A stretch of DNA of 17,179 bases from Porticoccus sp. GTDB taxonomy: Bacteria > Pseudomonadota > Gammaproteobacteria > Pseudomonadales > Porticoccaceae. The translations under genes were made by a program, and so were the position numbers. The stretch is from contig DRHD01000065.1 in NCBI GenBank assembly GCA_011049795.1, positions 1-17,179 on the forward strand, given 5' to 3'. Positions 1 to 7,925 of this stretch are shown piece after piece. Below the pieces are notes generated by a model. That model was not told the origin of the DNA. It worked only from the letters and a program-made list of their open reading frames with translations, and ran no database searches. Every line of letters starts with the position of its first letter. The stretch's first letter is position 1.

Positions 1-1903
1 GGTCTTTGTCTGCGGTCATACTGAGATTAAACTCGATCCCGTAGTAGTCATTCACCCACTCAGCCACATTGCCCCCCAGATCAAAAATCCCCTTATGATT
101 TGAGGGAAAGCTGCCCACGGGTGCCGAGCTGGGATAATTATCGTTATAGTTGATGACCACTCGACCGATAACTTTTCCTGCGCTGATATCAGCAAAATTT
201 CCTGTAGTGGGAGGGAACTGGTTACCCCAAATATGCTTCTTCATGCCACTGTCGGTTACTCGGGCAGCCCAGGCCCATTCAGCTTCTGTTGGTAGACGGT
301 AACCATTAGCTTTGATGTCTTCTCCAACTATTTTACCTTGTTCCTCTTTATAAAATAGTTTCAATCCCCCCTTTTTGCTCAGCCAGTTACAGTAGGCAGC
401 TGCTTGCTGCCAACTGACATTAACCACTGGCTGCATCGGCAAATCCAGAGTGTTTCCATTGATATGGCGAGAGCTGTGCTGGCGTTGAAAGCGCTTGAAT
501 TCCGAGTTCGTGACTTCCTTGGTCGCGAGATAAAAGGGACGCGTTAGCTGGATGTCCCGCAATACCTCATTGGCACGTCTTCCCGACTCTCGTCGCGAAG
601 CACCCATGACAAATTTGTTTTTGGGTTTAAAGAACTTTAGGGTCTGGTTGCCGGGGCTGGTAATGACCTTGGGAATGCTAGCCCATCGTGCTTCTTGTTC
701 AGTGAGGAGTGACACCCTAATCACTTGATCCAGTTTTGGCTGGGGTGTGACGGTTCTGGTTTGGCTGACGTACCCAGGCTTCTTGATATCAATTCGGTGG
801 GGACGTGCAGGTAAGCGGAAGGTTTTTCCCGCAGTGCCTCTTCGTACACCTTCAATCCATACTGAGGCGTCAGAGGGTGAGGCCAGCACCTTGATGCCCC
901 CAACGTTAGCCTTCATCGAAATGGTCAGTTTTTCTGTTTCTCCCGGTGCTAGCAATAGGGAGCGCTTGTTGGTGGTATAGCCATTAAGGAAGAGTGATAT
1001 TTGGTGTTTTTCATTGGCGGCCACCTTCAGGGTGATGGGCGTGGTACCACGATATTGCCCATCAATTGTGATGGTTGCCCCCGAGGGCGTAGAGGTCGCT
1101 TCGATTACACCATCTGCTGGCTCCAGGATGATTTCTGGGACTGCCAGTGTTTCACCCGGAGGCACTTGTAACGCTTTATTCCAGGGTTTGTAACCCTTCA
1201 ATACGATACTCACTATCCCACCAGTGGTGAGGAGTTCCGTAGTCAGCGGTGTATGACCACGAGGTTTATTGTTGATGGTGACCGCAGCATTAGGTGGAAT
1301 GGAGCTGAGCTGAATCTGGCCCCAGGCGGGGTCGAGTTCAATGTTAAGGCTTTGGTTGTGGTCCAGACCTTCGATATCAACATTGGACTGATGGATGTAA
1401 TAGCGTGGAGCCCTGATTTCCAGTTGGTGGCCACCCGGTGATAGAGGCGTGACCGTCATGGGGCTGATACCCACCTGTTGTCCGTCGACCCATATTTCAG
1501 CGTCGGTAGGGCTGGTGGTTATTTGGAGGTGCCCCGGTTTCTTCTCCAATGTCAGCGGCAACAACTGGTTGTCGTCCTCACTGACGATAAATGACTGCTT
1601 AAGATCCAGGTAACCCTCTGACGTGGCGATCAACTGGTATTCACCCGGTCGTATCAGGTAATGATCAGCCAGTTCAAAGGTGATGCCGCCTTCAAGGTGT
1701 ACCTCTGCTGTGGCTGGGTCGATACTGACAATCACCGATTTAGCGGTTAGCAAAAACCACAGCACTAGCAGGCTGATCAGAAAAGCCAACCCGGTCATGA
1801 TGGCTATTGGTCGAAGCGTGAAATTGGATCGTTTGCTCCCCCCCTCCATCGGGGCGAACTCGACGGGTGCTATGAGTGATTCATCCCGGTTTTTGTCGGT
1901 CAC
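1..1903 (-). CDS. Membrane-anchored protein with five PEGA-type repeats and a SUMF1/FGE-like domain (partial)
   Basis: 634 codons are visible and the C-terminus lies beyond the left edge. The start is GTG at 1903, overlapping the previous gene's TGA (GTGA), with AAGGAG eight bases upstream. Residues 1-31 are a cytoplasmic tail and 32-53 a transmembrane helix. Five PEGA-type beta repeats follow at about 57-118, 124-190, 195-262, 265-331 and 335-400, each with an SP.(D/G/N)A.(I/V)..(D/E)G core and a closing GY or RY. From about 415 a formylglycine-generating-enzyme/SUMF1-like (C-type-lectin fold) domain begins, with FVMGAS, FYLATKEVTN, AYCNWLS, YRLPTEAEWAWAAR and DLGGNVAEW. PEGA repeats are commonly extracytoplasmic and many SUMF1-like domains are not true sulfatase activators. 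The catalytic cysteine region would be beyond the edge, so enzymatic activity cannot be judged. It is last in a five-gene envelope operon. A periplasmic binding or scaffolding role is inference. Confidence 0.9.
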   Translation of the reverse strand, partial: MTDKNRDESLIAPVEFAPMEGGSKRSNFTLRPIAIMTGLAFLISLLVLWFLLTAKSVIVSIDPATAEVHLEGGITFELADHYLIRPGEYQLIATSEGYLDLKQSFIVSEDDNQLLPLTLEKKPGHLQITTSPTDAEIWVDGQQVGISPMTVTPLSPGGHQLEIRAPRYYIHQSNVDIEGLDHNQSLNIELDPAWGQIQLSSIPPNAAVTINNKPRGHTPLTTELLTTGGIVSIVLKGYKPWNKALQVPPGETLAVPEIILEPADGVIEATSTPSGATITIDGQYRGTTPITLKVAANEKHQISLFLNGYTTNKRSLLLAPGETEKLTISMKANVGGIKVLASPSDASVWIEGVRRGTAGKTFRLPARPHRIDIKKPGYVSQTRTVTPQPKLDQVIRVSLLTEQEARWASIPKVITSPGNQTLKFFKPKNKFVMGASRRESGRRANEVLRDIQLTRPFYLATKEVTNSEFKRFQRQHSSRHINGNTLDLPMQPVVNVSWQQAAAYCNWLSKKGGLKLFYKEEQGKIVGEDIKANGYRLPTEAEWAWAARVTDSGMKKHIWGNQFPPTTGNFADISAGKVIGRVVINYNDNYPSSAPVGSFPSNHKGIFDLGGNVAEWVNDYYGIEFNLSMTADKD

Positions 1904-3396
1904 GATACCGGCTCCTTACAGGTCACGATCACAGGGTTGGATAACCCCTTTGATGTCACCTGAAACTCAACACGCACATCGCGATAGCCTGGTCGGCTGC
2001 CCTGCGCCACATAATTACCGGGGGTGAGAGATAGGTGCTTTTGGTCAAACTGCCCAAGCTCTCCCACTTTGAACAGGGTGACGGCAGTGCGATTGTCAGA
2101 TTGCAGTTCAATGGTGACGGGCATGAGAGCATTTTTTAACAGTTGGTCAAGCTGGTTAATCTGCTCTCTTAGTTTGGGGCCCGGTGATCTTATACCTTGG
2201 GCATCTGCGAGTAATTGCTGACCATGCTGATAAACACTAGTGGAGGCCAGCCGTAGGGGTTTGCTAAGAATCGTCTGAATACCGTCACTGAGGTCTGCTC
2301 GGGCTGAACTGCGAATTTGCCCCATTTTCGCATCAATCACGGAGCTGTCTCGGGCCAGGATACGGGTGTAGATATCCTTGGCTTTGTGCCATTGCTCTTT
2401 GGATTCAAGTGCTGTGCCTTGAGCCAGCTGAGATTGGGTGGTGCGTTGAGCCGCGGCATTGTTTGCCTGAGCCAGGCCGGAAAGAGCCCCTTTGTGGCCG
2501 GGGTATAGTTTTAACGCCTCATTAAATATTTTGCTGGCGGTATTGAATTGCTGGCTATCCAGTGAGCTGTAGCCTCGACTCATCGCGTTGTTGAAACCCC
2601 TTTCTTTGATGAGACGGGAGGTTTCCTCTACGCCACTAATGGCCATAGGGTGCAGTGGGTCCAGTGTCAGGGCTTCCCGAAAAATTGCCTGTGACTGCTC
2701 CAGCTGTTGTTGTTCTAGAGCACCATTGGCCTGACTGAGTAAAATCACTACTTCATCCAATGTGCCGGTTCTATCGATGCCTGTTTTTGCTTCACTGTTG
2801 CTGGGGTCAATGGCCAGGGCGAGTTCATAGTATTGCCGGGCACCGCTGGCATCACCCTCAGTCATGGCTTTGTGTCCGTTGGCGAGAGCCTGGGAGAGTT
2901 CATCTGGTATGTGTTTTTCCAATGCAGCGAGCTGACTCAGTGCTTCTTGGTAGGCGGTCTGTGCCCCTAAAAATTCCCGCTGCCGGTAGAGACTGTCGCC
3001 TTCGGCGGCTTGATCCAGAGCCGCCTGGAATGCCGGTTCATTCCAAAGGCGGATGTTTTTCTTTTCAAGAAAATTTTGTTTTTCGAGAATTTGGCTCAGG
3101 ATGTCCTGGGCGGCCCGGCGAGCCTTGGACAGTTGGGCATCTTGAAAGGGCGCTTCTCGAACACTGGGTCGTTGAGTGTCCTGTGGCTCGATAATAACAG
3201 TGGGTGTTTCAGCGGGTTTGATCAGCAATGGGAGAATAAAAATAATAGCCAATGCCAGAAGAATACTGATGACCAGCGCAATATAGGTCATCGGCTGTTG
3301 TTGCCAGGGGAGCTTGTTCTCTCTGGCGGCGGTAGCAGATTGGGTTAGGGCGATATCTGCTGGCTTGATCGGATCGAAGCCGTTATTGCTGTCCAT
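1900..3396 (-). CDS. Single-pass inner-membrane TPR protein with PEGA-like C-terminus
   Basis: 498 residues. A short cytoplasmic N-terminus of about 36 residues is followed by one transmembrane helix at 37-60 and a large presumably periplasmic region. Residues 85-115 are charged and probably helical or coiled. From about 125 to 365 the pattern is TPR-like, with motifs such as GDASGARQYYELALAIDPSN and FNTASKIFNEALKLYPGH. The last 75 residues are beta-rich and contain LTPGNYVAQGSRPGYRD, which resembles one PEGA unit and so echoes the next gene. The start ATG lies five bases after the preceding stop, and the stop overlaps the next start. TPRs normally bind partner proteins, so a scaffold joining the lipoproteins to the PEGA/SUMF1 protein is a reasonable inference. 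Specific function unknown. Confidence 0.9.
   Translation of the reverse strand: MDSNNGFDPIKPADIALTQSATAARENKLPWQQQPMTYIALVISILLALAIIFILPLLIKPAETPTVIIEPQDTQRPSVREAPFQDAQLSKARRAAQDILSQILEKQNFLEKKNIRLWNEPAFQAALDQAAEGDSLYRQREFLGAQTAYQEALSQLAALEKHIPDELSQALANGHKAMTEGDASGARQYYELALAIDPSNSEAKTGIDRTGTLDEVVILLSQANGALEQQQLEQSQAIFREALTLDPLHPMAISGVEETSRLIKERGFNNAMSRGYSSLDSQQFNTASKIFNEALKLYPGHKGALSGLAQANNAAAQRTTQSQLAQGTALESKEQWHKAKDIYTRILARDSSVIDAKMGQIRSSARADLSDGIQTILSKPLRLASTSVYQHGQQLLADAQGIRSPGPKLREQINQLDQLLKNALMPVTIELQSDNRTAVTLFKVGELGQFDQKHLSLTPGNYVAQGSRPGYRDVRVEFQVTSKGLSNPVIVTCKEPVS
1912..1917 (-). promoter_or_regulatory. Shine-Dalgarno site that fixes the GTG start at 1903
   Basis: On the minus strand AAGGAG lies eight bases before GTG and inside the last codons of the preceding TPR gene. 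No other good start is nearby, so this supports the GTGA stop/start overlap and translational coupling of the two genes. Confidence 0.7.
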
Positions 3397-3401
3397 TGTG
3401 A

Positions 3402-4586
3402 TTAGATTCCACCGCGCTCAGCTTGATAAATATCCCGTAACAGCACTTTCCACTGAGCGTACTGGGCTTCCACATTACCCGTCAGAGTGATGGTGCGGTT
3501 TTCCAGCTCAATGACACGAGGTTCAACGGCTGCCTCAAGAGATTGCCCCAGTTCTATTAAGGCATCTTTGTGAATTTGTAGCTCTGCTTTTTTCGCTAAC
3601 CCACTCTTAATCAGTAGCGCCCCTGCGCCGATGGATACAGCTGCCGCAGACTGGGAGGAGCCGCCATTATTTCCGGCGGCAGCAATGCCGGCCACGATGG
3701 CGATAATGCCACCAATCGTGCGGTTACGGGACTGGCGTTTGAGTTCGCGTACGGCCTCTAGCTCTTCATAGCTGTTCATTCGCCATGCTTGATAAGGCCT
3801 CTCCATTTTGAGAGAGAAGGCATCATAGTACTCCTGCATGGTATCAATATAGAGGTAATCTCGCTCACGTATACGTTCAATACGCAGAAGCGTGGGGTCA
3901 TTTCGTGCGGGCAAACTAAGTATTTCCAGCTGGCCACCGGGTGTTTCTTTAATATGTTTGTTAAATGTTTCGGGTGAGAAATCACGGGCAAAACGTAGAG
4001 CGGATATAGTGCGCAGTTTTTTGGCATCTTCCGAACTTAACTGCTGGTTGTACTGAAGTAAATCATTGGCAATACGGTTAAATAATCCCTGAAAGGGATC
4101 ACGCTTTGTTTGTCGGCTATTGTCGTAGGCATATTGCCCCACGGTTTCACCGTAGGACTTTTTGTACCAGTGGCGATTACTGGAATCCGAAACACTGATA
4201 TCTAGAGTCAGTGTCTCTCCATCGGAATGAACAATGGTTCCATCCACATACACATCAACGATGGTCTGGCGGCTGGGAACTGCTCGTACAGCACCCCAAG
4301 CGGCAGTTTGCTGAAGGGTCGCTGCCAGTTTGTTGGGCAGGTATTGAGCTTCTGCATTACGTACTGCCGGTAGTACGGTGATGTCATCGTCGTCAGCATC
4401 GTCAAGCCCCGGGTCAAATGGCAGGATGGCGATATCCAGCAGCTGGGACTCTTCCACTTGAACAGTTTGTTGTTGTAGCGGGGTGATGATTGTACTGGTC
4501 ACACGTTGGCCACCACAGGCAATCAGTGCTGATGAGGCCAGCAAGAGGGTTAACCATTGGAACAGATACTTTATAGAGATAGACAA
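3402..4586 (-). CDS. Predicted lipoprotein with an internal glycine-rich hydrophobic segment
   Basis: 394 residues. The signal peptide ends in the lipobox LIAC with Cys24, followed by GGQ; Gly at +2 fits sorting to the outer membrane. Residues 45-110 include DIAILPFDPG and LPNKLAATLQQTAAWGAVRA, a pattern seen in LpoB- or CsgG-like lipoproteins that begin with an 'ILPF' strand and later a helix. This resemblance is by eye only. An acidic run, DDADDDD, is at 62-68. Residues 290-328 form a glycine- and alanine-rich hydrophobic segment that could insert in or pack against a membrane. The start is three bases after the preceding stop with GAGG nine bases upstream, so it is co-transcribed with its neighbours. 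I do not recognise a named family. Confidence 0.87.
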   Translation of the reverse strand: MSISIKYLFQWLTLLLASSALIACGGQRVTSTIITPLQQQTVQVEESQLLDIAILPFDPGLDDADDDDITVLPAVRNAEAQYLPNKLAATLQQTAAWGAVRAVPSRQTIVDVYVDGTIVHSDGETLTLDISVSDSSNRHWYKKSYGETVGQYAYDNSRQTKRDPFQGLFNRIANDLLQYNQQLSSEDAKKLRTISALRFARDFSPETFNKHIKETPGGQLEILSLPARNDPTLLRIERIRERDYLYIDTMQEYYDAFSLKMERPYQAWRMNSYEELEAVRELKRQSRNRTIGGIIAIVAGIAAAGNNGGSSQSAAAVSIGAGALLIKSGLAKKAELQIHKDALIELGQSLEAAVEPRVIELENRTITLTGNVEAQYAQWKVLLRDIYQAERGGI

Positions 4587-4589
4587 TGC

Positions 4590-5378
4590 TTATTGGCCTC
4601 GTTTGTATTTGCGGTATTCTTCCCAGAGTTTTTCGCGTAAGACTGGGTCTTTTTCATTTAGAGCGGCTTCACGGATTTGTCGAGCGACGATATCATCATC
4701 GCTCCCATCGGACACGTCTGCAGGGGCTTGAGTGTTTACAGCGCTACCTCTAACACCGCTACGAGAAATGATGGTGCCATCTCCGGCACCACGAGCAGTT
4801 GAGGTGGTATCATCTCCTCTGGCATCACCTCCTGTTGTTGGTGATGAGGCTTGTTCCTGCCCCTCTGAGCTTTCTGAAATATCCGCTTCTTCAAATAGGG
4901 GTTCGTCGTCTCCCCATAGTTCGTCATCTTCGGGGAGGTCGTTTTCGGTAGCCTGAGCGGCAACCCTTTCATTAATAATCATGCTGTCAAACACAGCGAT
5001 AGACTCATCTAACTGTCCATCGAGTCTGGATACAGCTTCTTCATCGCTCATGACCTCTCCACCTGCCCCCCCTGCGGGCATGCCCGGCGCTTCGCCGCCT
5101 GGGCTATTACTAGCAGGCTCATTACTAGCCGGTTCATTGGATGCTTGCTGCTCTGGTGTGCTTGCTCCTTCCTCTCCCTCCTCTCCCTCCTCCCCAGTAT
5201 CGGAAGAGGGGCTGGATGAGCTTGTGGAGGAACTCTGAGACTCCGAGGAGCTCTGGGATTGCGAGGAGCTCTGGGACTGCGAGGAGCTCTGGGATTGCGA
5301 GGGACTCTGGCAGCTGGTCAGCAGGAAGACCATGGCTGTGGTCAGTGTGCAGGTCAGAAGTCCGGTCATCAGTCGCAT
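4590..5378 (-). CDS. Low-complexity Ser/Gln- and acid-rich lipoprotein
   Basis: 262 residues. The signal peptide ends in the lipobox LTSC (Cys23). The mature N-terminus is a tether-like region: SQSQSS-type hexapeptides at 25-50, a serine run, GEEGEEGEEG at 62-71 and ASNEP repeats at 79-92. Residues 110-165 are acidic and partly helical (SDEEAVSRLDGQLDESIAVF). The final 35 residues, from about 228, form a charged helix (IVARQIREAALNEKDPVLRE) that may be the conserved functional end. AAGG sits nine bases before the ATG and the upstream gene ends 14 bases before it, which indicates one operon. It may be a flexible lipid-anchored tether that presents the C-terminal helix to a partner. No family recognised. 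Confidence 0.85.
   Translation of the reverse strand: MRLMTGLLTCTLTTAMVFLLTSCQSPSQSQSSSQSQSSSQSQSSSESQSSSTSSSSPSSDTGEEGEEGEEGASTPEQQASNEPASNEPASNSPGGEAPGMPAGGAGGEVMSDEEAVSRLDGQLDESIAVFDSMIINERVAAQATENDLPEDDELWGDDEPLFEEADISESSEGQEQASSPTTGGDARGDDTTSTARGAGDGTIISRSGVRGSAVNTQAPADVSDGSDDDIVARQIREAALNEKDPVLREKLWEEYRKYKRGQ
5227..5298 (-). repeat. Four tandem 18-bp repeats coding for SQSQSS units
   Basis: Copies occupy 5227-5244, 5245-5262, 5263-5280 and 5281-5298; the last three differ at one base only (gaggagctctggga[t/c]tgc on the plus strand) and the first is more diverged. The unit is a multiple of three, so copy-number change would lengthen or shorten the tether without a frameshift. Confidence 0.9.
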
Positions 5379-5392
5379 AAACGTTTGCCTTA

Positions 5393-6856
5393 CTAATTAG
5401 GTGTAAGCATTTTAATGGGGTAGTCATGGGTGAGCACTGCATGACCATCGGCAAAACGCGGTCTGAATTTACTGACGTGCAGGCTCCTTTTTACTCGAGC
5501 TTCTAACCCTGGCGCATTCTCCGGGTAGGTTTTTAGAATATCAATTTTTGTGACTCGGCCTTCAGGTGTTACATCAATCGCGACCTTAACATAAGGCTCA
5601 ATGAATAAAGAGGTGTCATCATGTTCAGGATTTTTGCGTTGCGCACTACTATCAACACTTGGGGGCTTAAATGTTTGTTGTTGGATGATGGGCAGCATTT
5701 TTGGTGTGCCGAACAATGTTTCCAGAATGACGTCTTTCTGCTCAATACCTCTCAGAGTAGAATGTGCTTGATGGTAGGCCTCCATCGCTAAATCCTGATA
5801 GCCAAACAGTAGATACCAATCCCCTAGCTGAGCATGGGTTGCAGCTTTATCTTCTGCAGGAGCGTCAGGGTTGTTCTCAAAAATATCCAGAGTCTTCCTA
5901 TAGCTTTTGAGACCATTTAGATAGAGGTTGCCTCGTCTTAGTGTTTCTTCACTATGACCAAATGATCGATAGCCAAAGGGAGAAGAGGCATTATTCCCCC
6001 ATGCATCGGGATAATTCCACCGATGAACGGCAAAGTAATAGCTTGTCAGCGCCAGATTGTTCAATGGCCCCACTAATTGCAGACTGAAAGAGCCTAACGC
6101 CTCAGTGGTTAGCGCAATAGCGGATAGATAAAGGCGAGAGGCGGTTTGGAGGTGATAGATGTCCTCTTGGAGACCTGTTTCGGCATAGGCTTTCAAATGC
6201 CACTGACCGATTTCATCCATCAGCGGTATCAACCTGGGATCTTTTGCTCCATAGGTTTTTGCATGCAGCCAATACAGTTGGTGGTAACTCTGAGAGGCTT
6301 CCTTGATCTGCCCCAGTTCAATATGACTCTTAATCATACCGCGTAACATCGGGGCCTGGGACAGGCTATAGATACCATCATTGATCCGGTGGAGGTGTAT
6401 GGATCGTTTATAGGCACTAATAGCCTCTGCATAGCGGTAGTTGTACAGCAGGACATTCCCTAGCCCAAAGGACAATTCTGATAATGCGGGGTCATAGGGG
6501 CCAGCTTCATTTTCCTGTTGCTCAATGGCAGATTGGTAATTTTCAATAGAGAAGTTAATGTCAAAGACATCTGACAGGCCAAGTTGTTCATCTGAAGGTG
6601 GTGCAACATGAGGTGGTGCAAGATGGTTAAGCTCGGTGATTGGGCTGTCGTTTTTTATGGCGAGACTATTTACTTCGGGACTGTTTGCGACGGGATTGTT
6701 TGTCGTGGGACTATTTACTTCGGGGCTGTTTACTGCAGGACTGTTTGTTCCGGGGTGGTCTGACGGAGAGCCAGCCGCCGCTACAGCGCCCGTTAATAGG
6801 CACGCTACCAACAGCGCAGTGTTTAATATTTTTTGGGAAAAGCCCATACGTCCCAT
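5393..6856 (-). CDS. Secreted TPR protein with TonB C-terminal-like domain
   Basis: 487 residues from ATG 6856. The open frame continues upstream to ATG 6928 and TTG 6946, but those starts place about 30 polar residues before the signal peptide. From 6856 (or ATG 6847) a normal signal peptide results, with hydrophobic core ILNTALLVACLLTGAVAAA and cleavage near residue 28. No start has a strong Shine-Dalgarno site. Six 5-residue NSPxV-type repeats follow at about 35-64. Residues 125-380 are helical TPR-like (GNVLLYNYRYAEAISAYKRS, GYQDLAMEAYHQAHSTLRGI). The last 68 residues match the TonB-C fold: VKVAIDVTPEGRVTKIDILK, then RSLHVSKFRPRFADG. It has no N-terminal anchor typical of true TonB, so protein binding rather than energy transfer is likely. 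It is the first gene of the five-gene operon. Confidence 0.87.
   Translation of the reverse strand: MGRMGFSQKILNTALLVACLLTGAVAAAGSPSDHPGTNSPAVNSPEVNSPTTNNPVANSPEVNSLAIKNDSPITELNHLAPPHVAPPSDEQLGLSDVFDINFSIENYQSAIEQQENEAGPYDPALSELSFGLGNVLLYNYRYAEAISAYKRSIHLHRINDGIYSLSQAPMLRGMIKSHIELGQIKEASQSYHQLYWLHAKTYGAKDPRLIPLMDEIGQWHLKAYAETGLQEDIYHLQTASRLYLSAIALTTEALGSFSLQLVGPLNNLALTSYYFAVHRWNYPDAWGNNASSPFGYRSFGHSEETLRRGNLYLNGLKSYRKTLDIFENNPDAPAEDKAATHAQLGDWYLLFGYQDLAMEAYHQAHSTLRGIEQKDVILETLFGTPKMLPIIQQQTFKPPSVDSSAQRKNPEHDDTSLFIEPYVKVAIDVTPEGRVTKIDILKTYPENAPGLEARVKRSLHVSKFRPRFADGHAVLTHDYPIKMLTPN
6664..6753 (-). repeat. Six tandem 15-bp repeats coding for NSPxV pentapeptides
   Basis: Units start at 6664, 6679, 6694, 6709, 6724 and 6739; the first and fourth are identical. 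They encode a proline-rich spacer just after the signal peptide, which resembles a flexible linker. Because the unit is a multiple of three, copy-number change would keep the frame. Confidence 0.85.
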
Positions 6857-7016
6857 GCCTGCTGATGAGTACAAGTTCTTAGAGGCGGCTGGTGGGAGAT
6901 TGTTCCATGCGGTATGTTGCACAATCATTCCAGCCAAAATAGCCAAGTGTTATTTATCAAATTGGTTAGTATCAGTATAGCGTTGCTGACATAAAAAATG
7001 AGGTGAACATAGAAAA

Positions 7017-7907
7017 ATGCTGTTTGAATTATGGAATGTGATCGCACCGGTTTTGGTTTGTACAGCTATTGGGGTTTTTTGGGGGCGTTCTTCCACACCC
7101 TATGCCGCAGAATTTGTCAGTCGGGCCGTGATGAATATTGGTGCACCGTGCCTGGTCGTATCTGCTATTAGTCAGGCAGAAATCTCCGGGCAGGGATTTG
7201 CTCAGGTTGCCTTGGCAGCATCATTGATCTTTATTGGAACAGCGGCCTTGGCGGTGTTTGTTATTCGCTATTCTGGCGGCGATGTTCGCTCACTATTATC
7301 AGCAGTGGTCTTTCCCAATAATGGCAATATGGGGTTGCCACTGTGTTTGTTTGCCTTTGGTGAGGAAGGGCTGGCTTTGGCATTAGCCTTTTTTCTCGTA
7401 CAAATGACCGCATTGATGACGGGTGGTGTGGCGCTAATGTCTAGAGCTAATAAAGGCTTGGTGCCCATGCTCAGGGACTTGGCAAAGCAGCCACTGATCT
7501 ACTCTATTGTTGTTGCGCTTTGGTTGCTCAGTAGTGGTACAACATTACCCCTCTGGATTGATTCTACGGTGGCATTACTGGCAGGGTTCACGATCCCTCT
7601 TATGTTGATAACACTGGGTGTTTCCCTATCAAATTTAGCCACTACGGGGTGGTGGCGCAGTATCGGATTTTCCGTATTACGTATAGGTGGAGGCTTGGTG
7701 TTCGCCTGGATTGTTGTTTCACTGTTGGGCCTCACCGGTACAGCAAAAAATGTGGTGCTTCTACAATCCATCATGCCGGCAGCCGTGTTTAACTACCTGC
7801 TGGCGCTAAAATTTGATCGCGACCCCAATGCGGTGGCTGGTATTGTGGTTGCCTCTACAGTCATGGCTCTTGTTGCAGTGCCATTGCTGTTGGCACTGCT
7901 GCTATAA
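7017..7907 (+). CDS. AEC-family (auxin efflux carrier-like) transporter
   Basis: 296 residues, almost entirely hydrophobic with about ten membrane segments, the usual size for bacterial AEC carriers such as malonate carrier MdcF-like proteins. Typical features are the N-terminal VIAPVLVCTAIGVFWGR, the polar NNGNMGLPL motif near residues 101-109 in the middle of the protein, and a C-terminal half that repeats the fold. GAGGTGA lies ten bases before the ATG. The CoA-transferase gene begins 18 bases after the stop, so the two are probably one transcript. It is divergent from the envelope operon across about 160 bases. AEC family members move organic anions, and the neighbour suggests a carboxylate substrate; the actual substrate and direction cannot be read from the sequence. 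Confidence 0.9.
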   Translation: MLFELWNVIAPVLVCTAIGVFWGRSSTPYAAEFVSRAVMNIGAPCLVVSAISQAEISGQGFAQVALAASLIFIGTAALAVFVIRYSGGDVRSLLSAVVFPNNGNMGLPLCLFAFGEEGLALALAFFLVQMTALMTGGVALMSRANKGLVPMLRDLAKQPLIYSIVVALWLLSSGTTLPLWIDSTVALLAGFTIPLMLITLGVSLSNLATTGWWRSIGFSVLRIGGGLVFAWIVVSLLGLTGTAKNVVLLQSIMPAAVFNYLLALKFDRDPNAVAGIVVASTVMALVAVPLLLALLL

Positions 7908-7925
7908 CTAACTGAGGATATTAAT

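Noticed and set aside
4981..5238. Plus-strand open frame opposite the Ser/Gln lipoprotein
   Set aside because: It is the antisense of low-complexity coding repeats; its Pro/Ser/Leu repeats mirror those of the true gene.
6857..6946. 30-residue N-terminal extension of the TPR/TonB-C protein (TTG 6946 or ATG 6928 start)
   Set aside because: It would put polar residues before a complete signal peptide and has no well-spaced Shine-Dalgarno site; not fully excluded.
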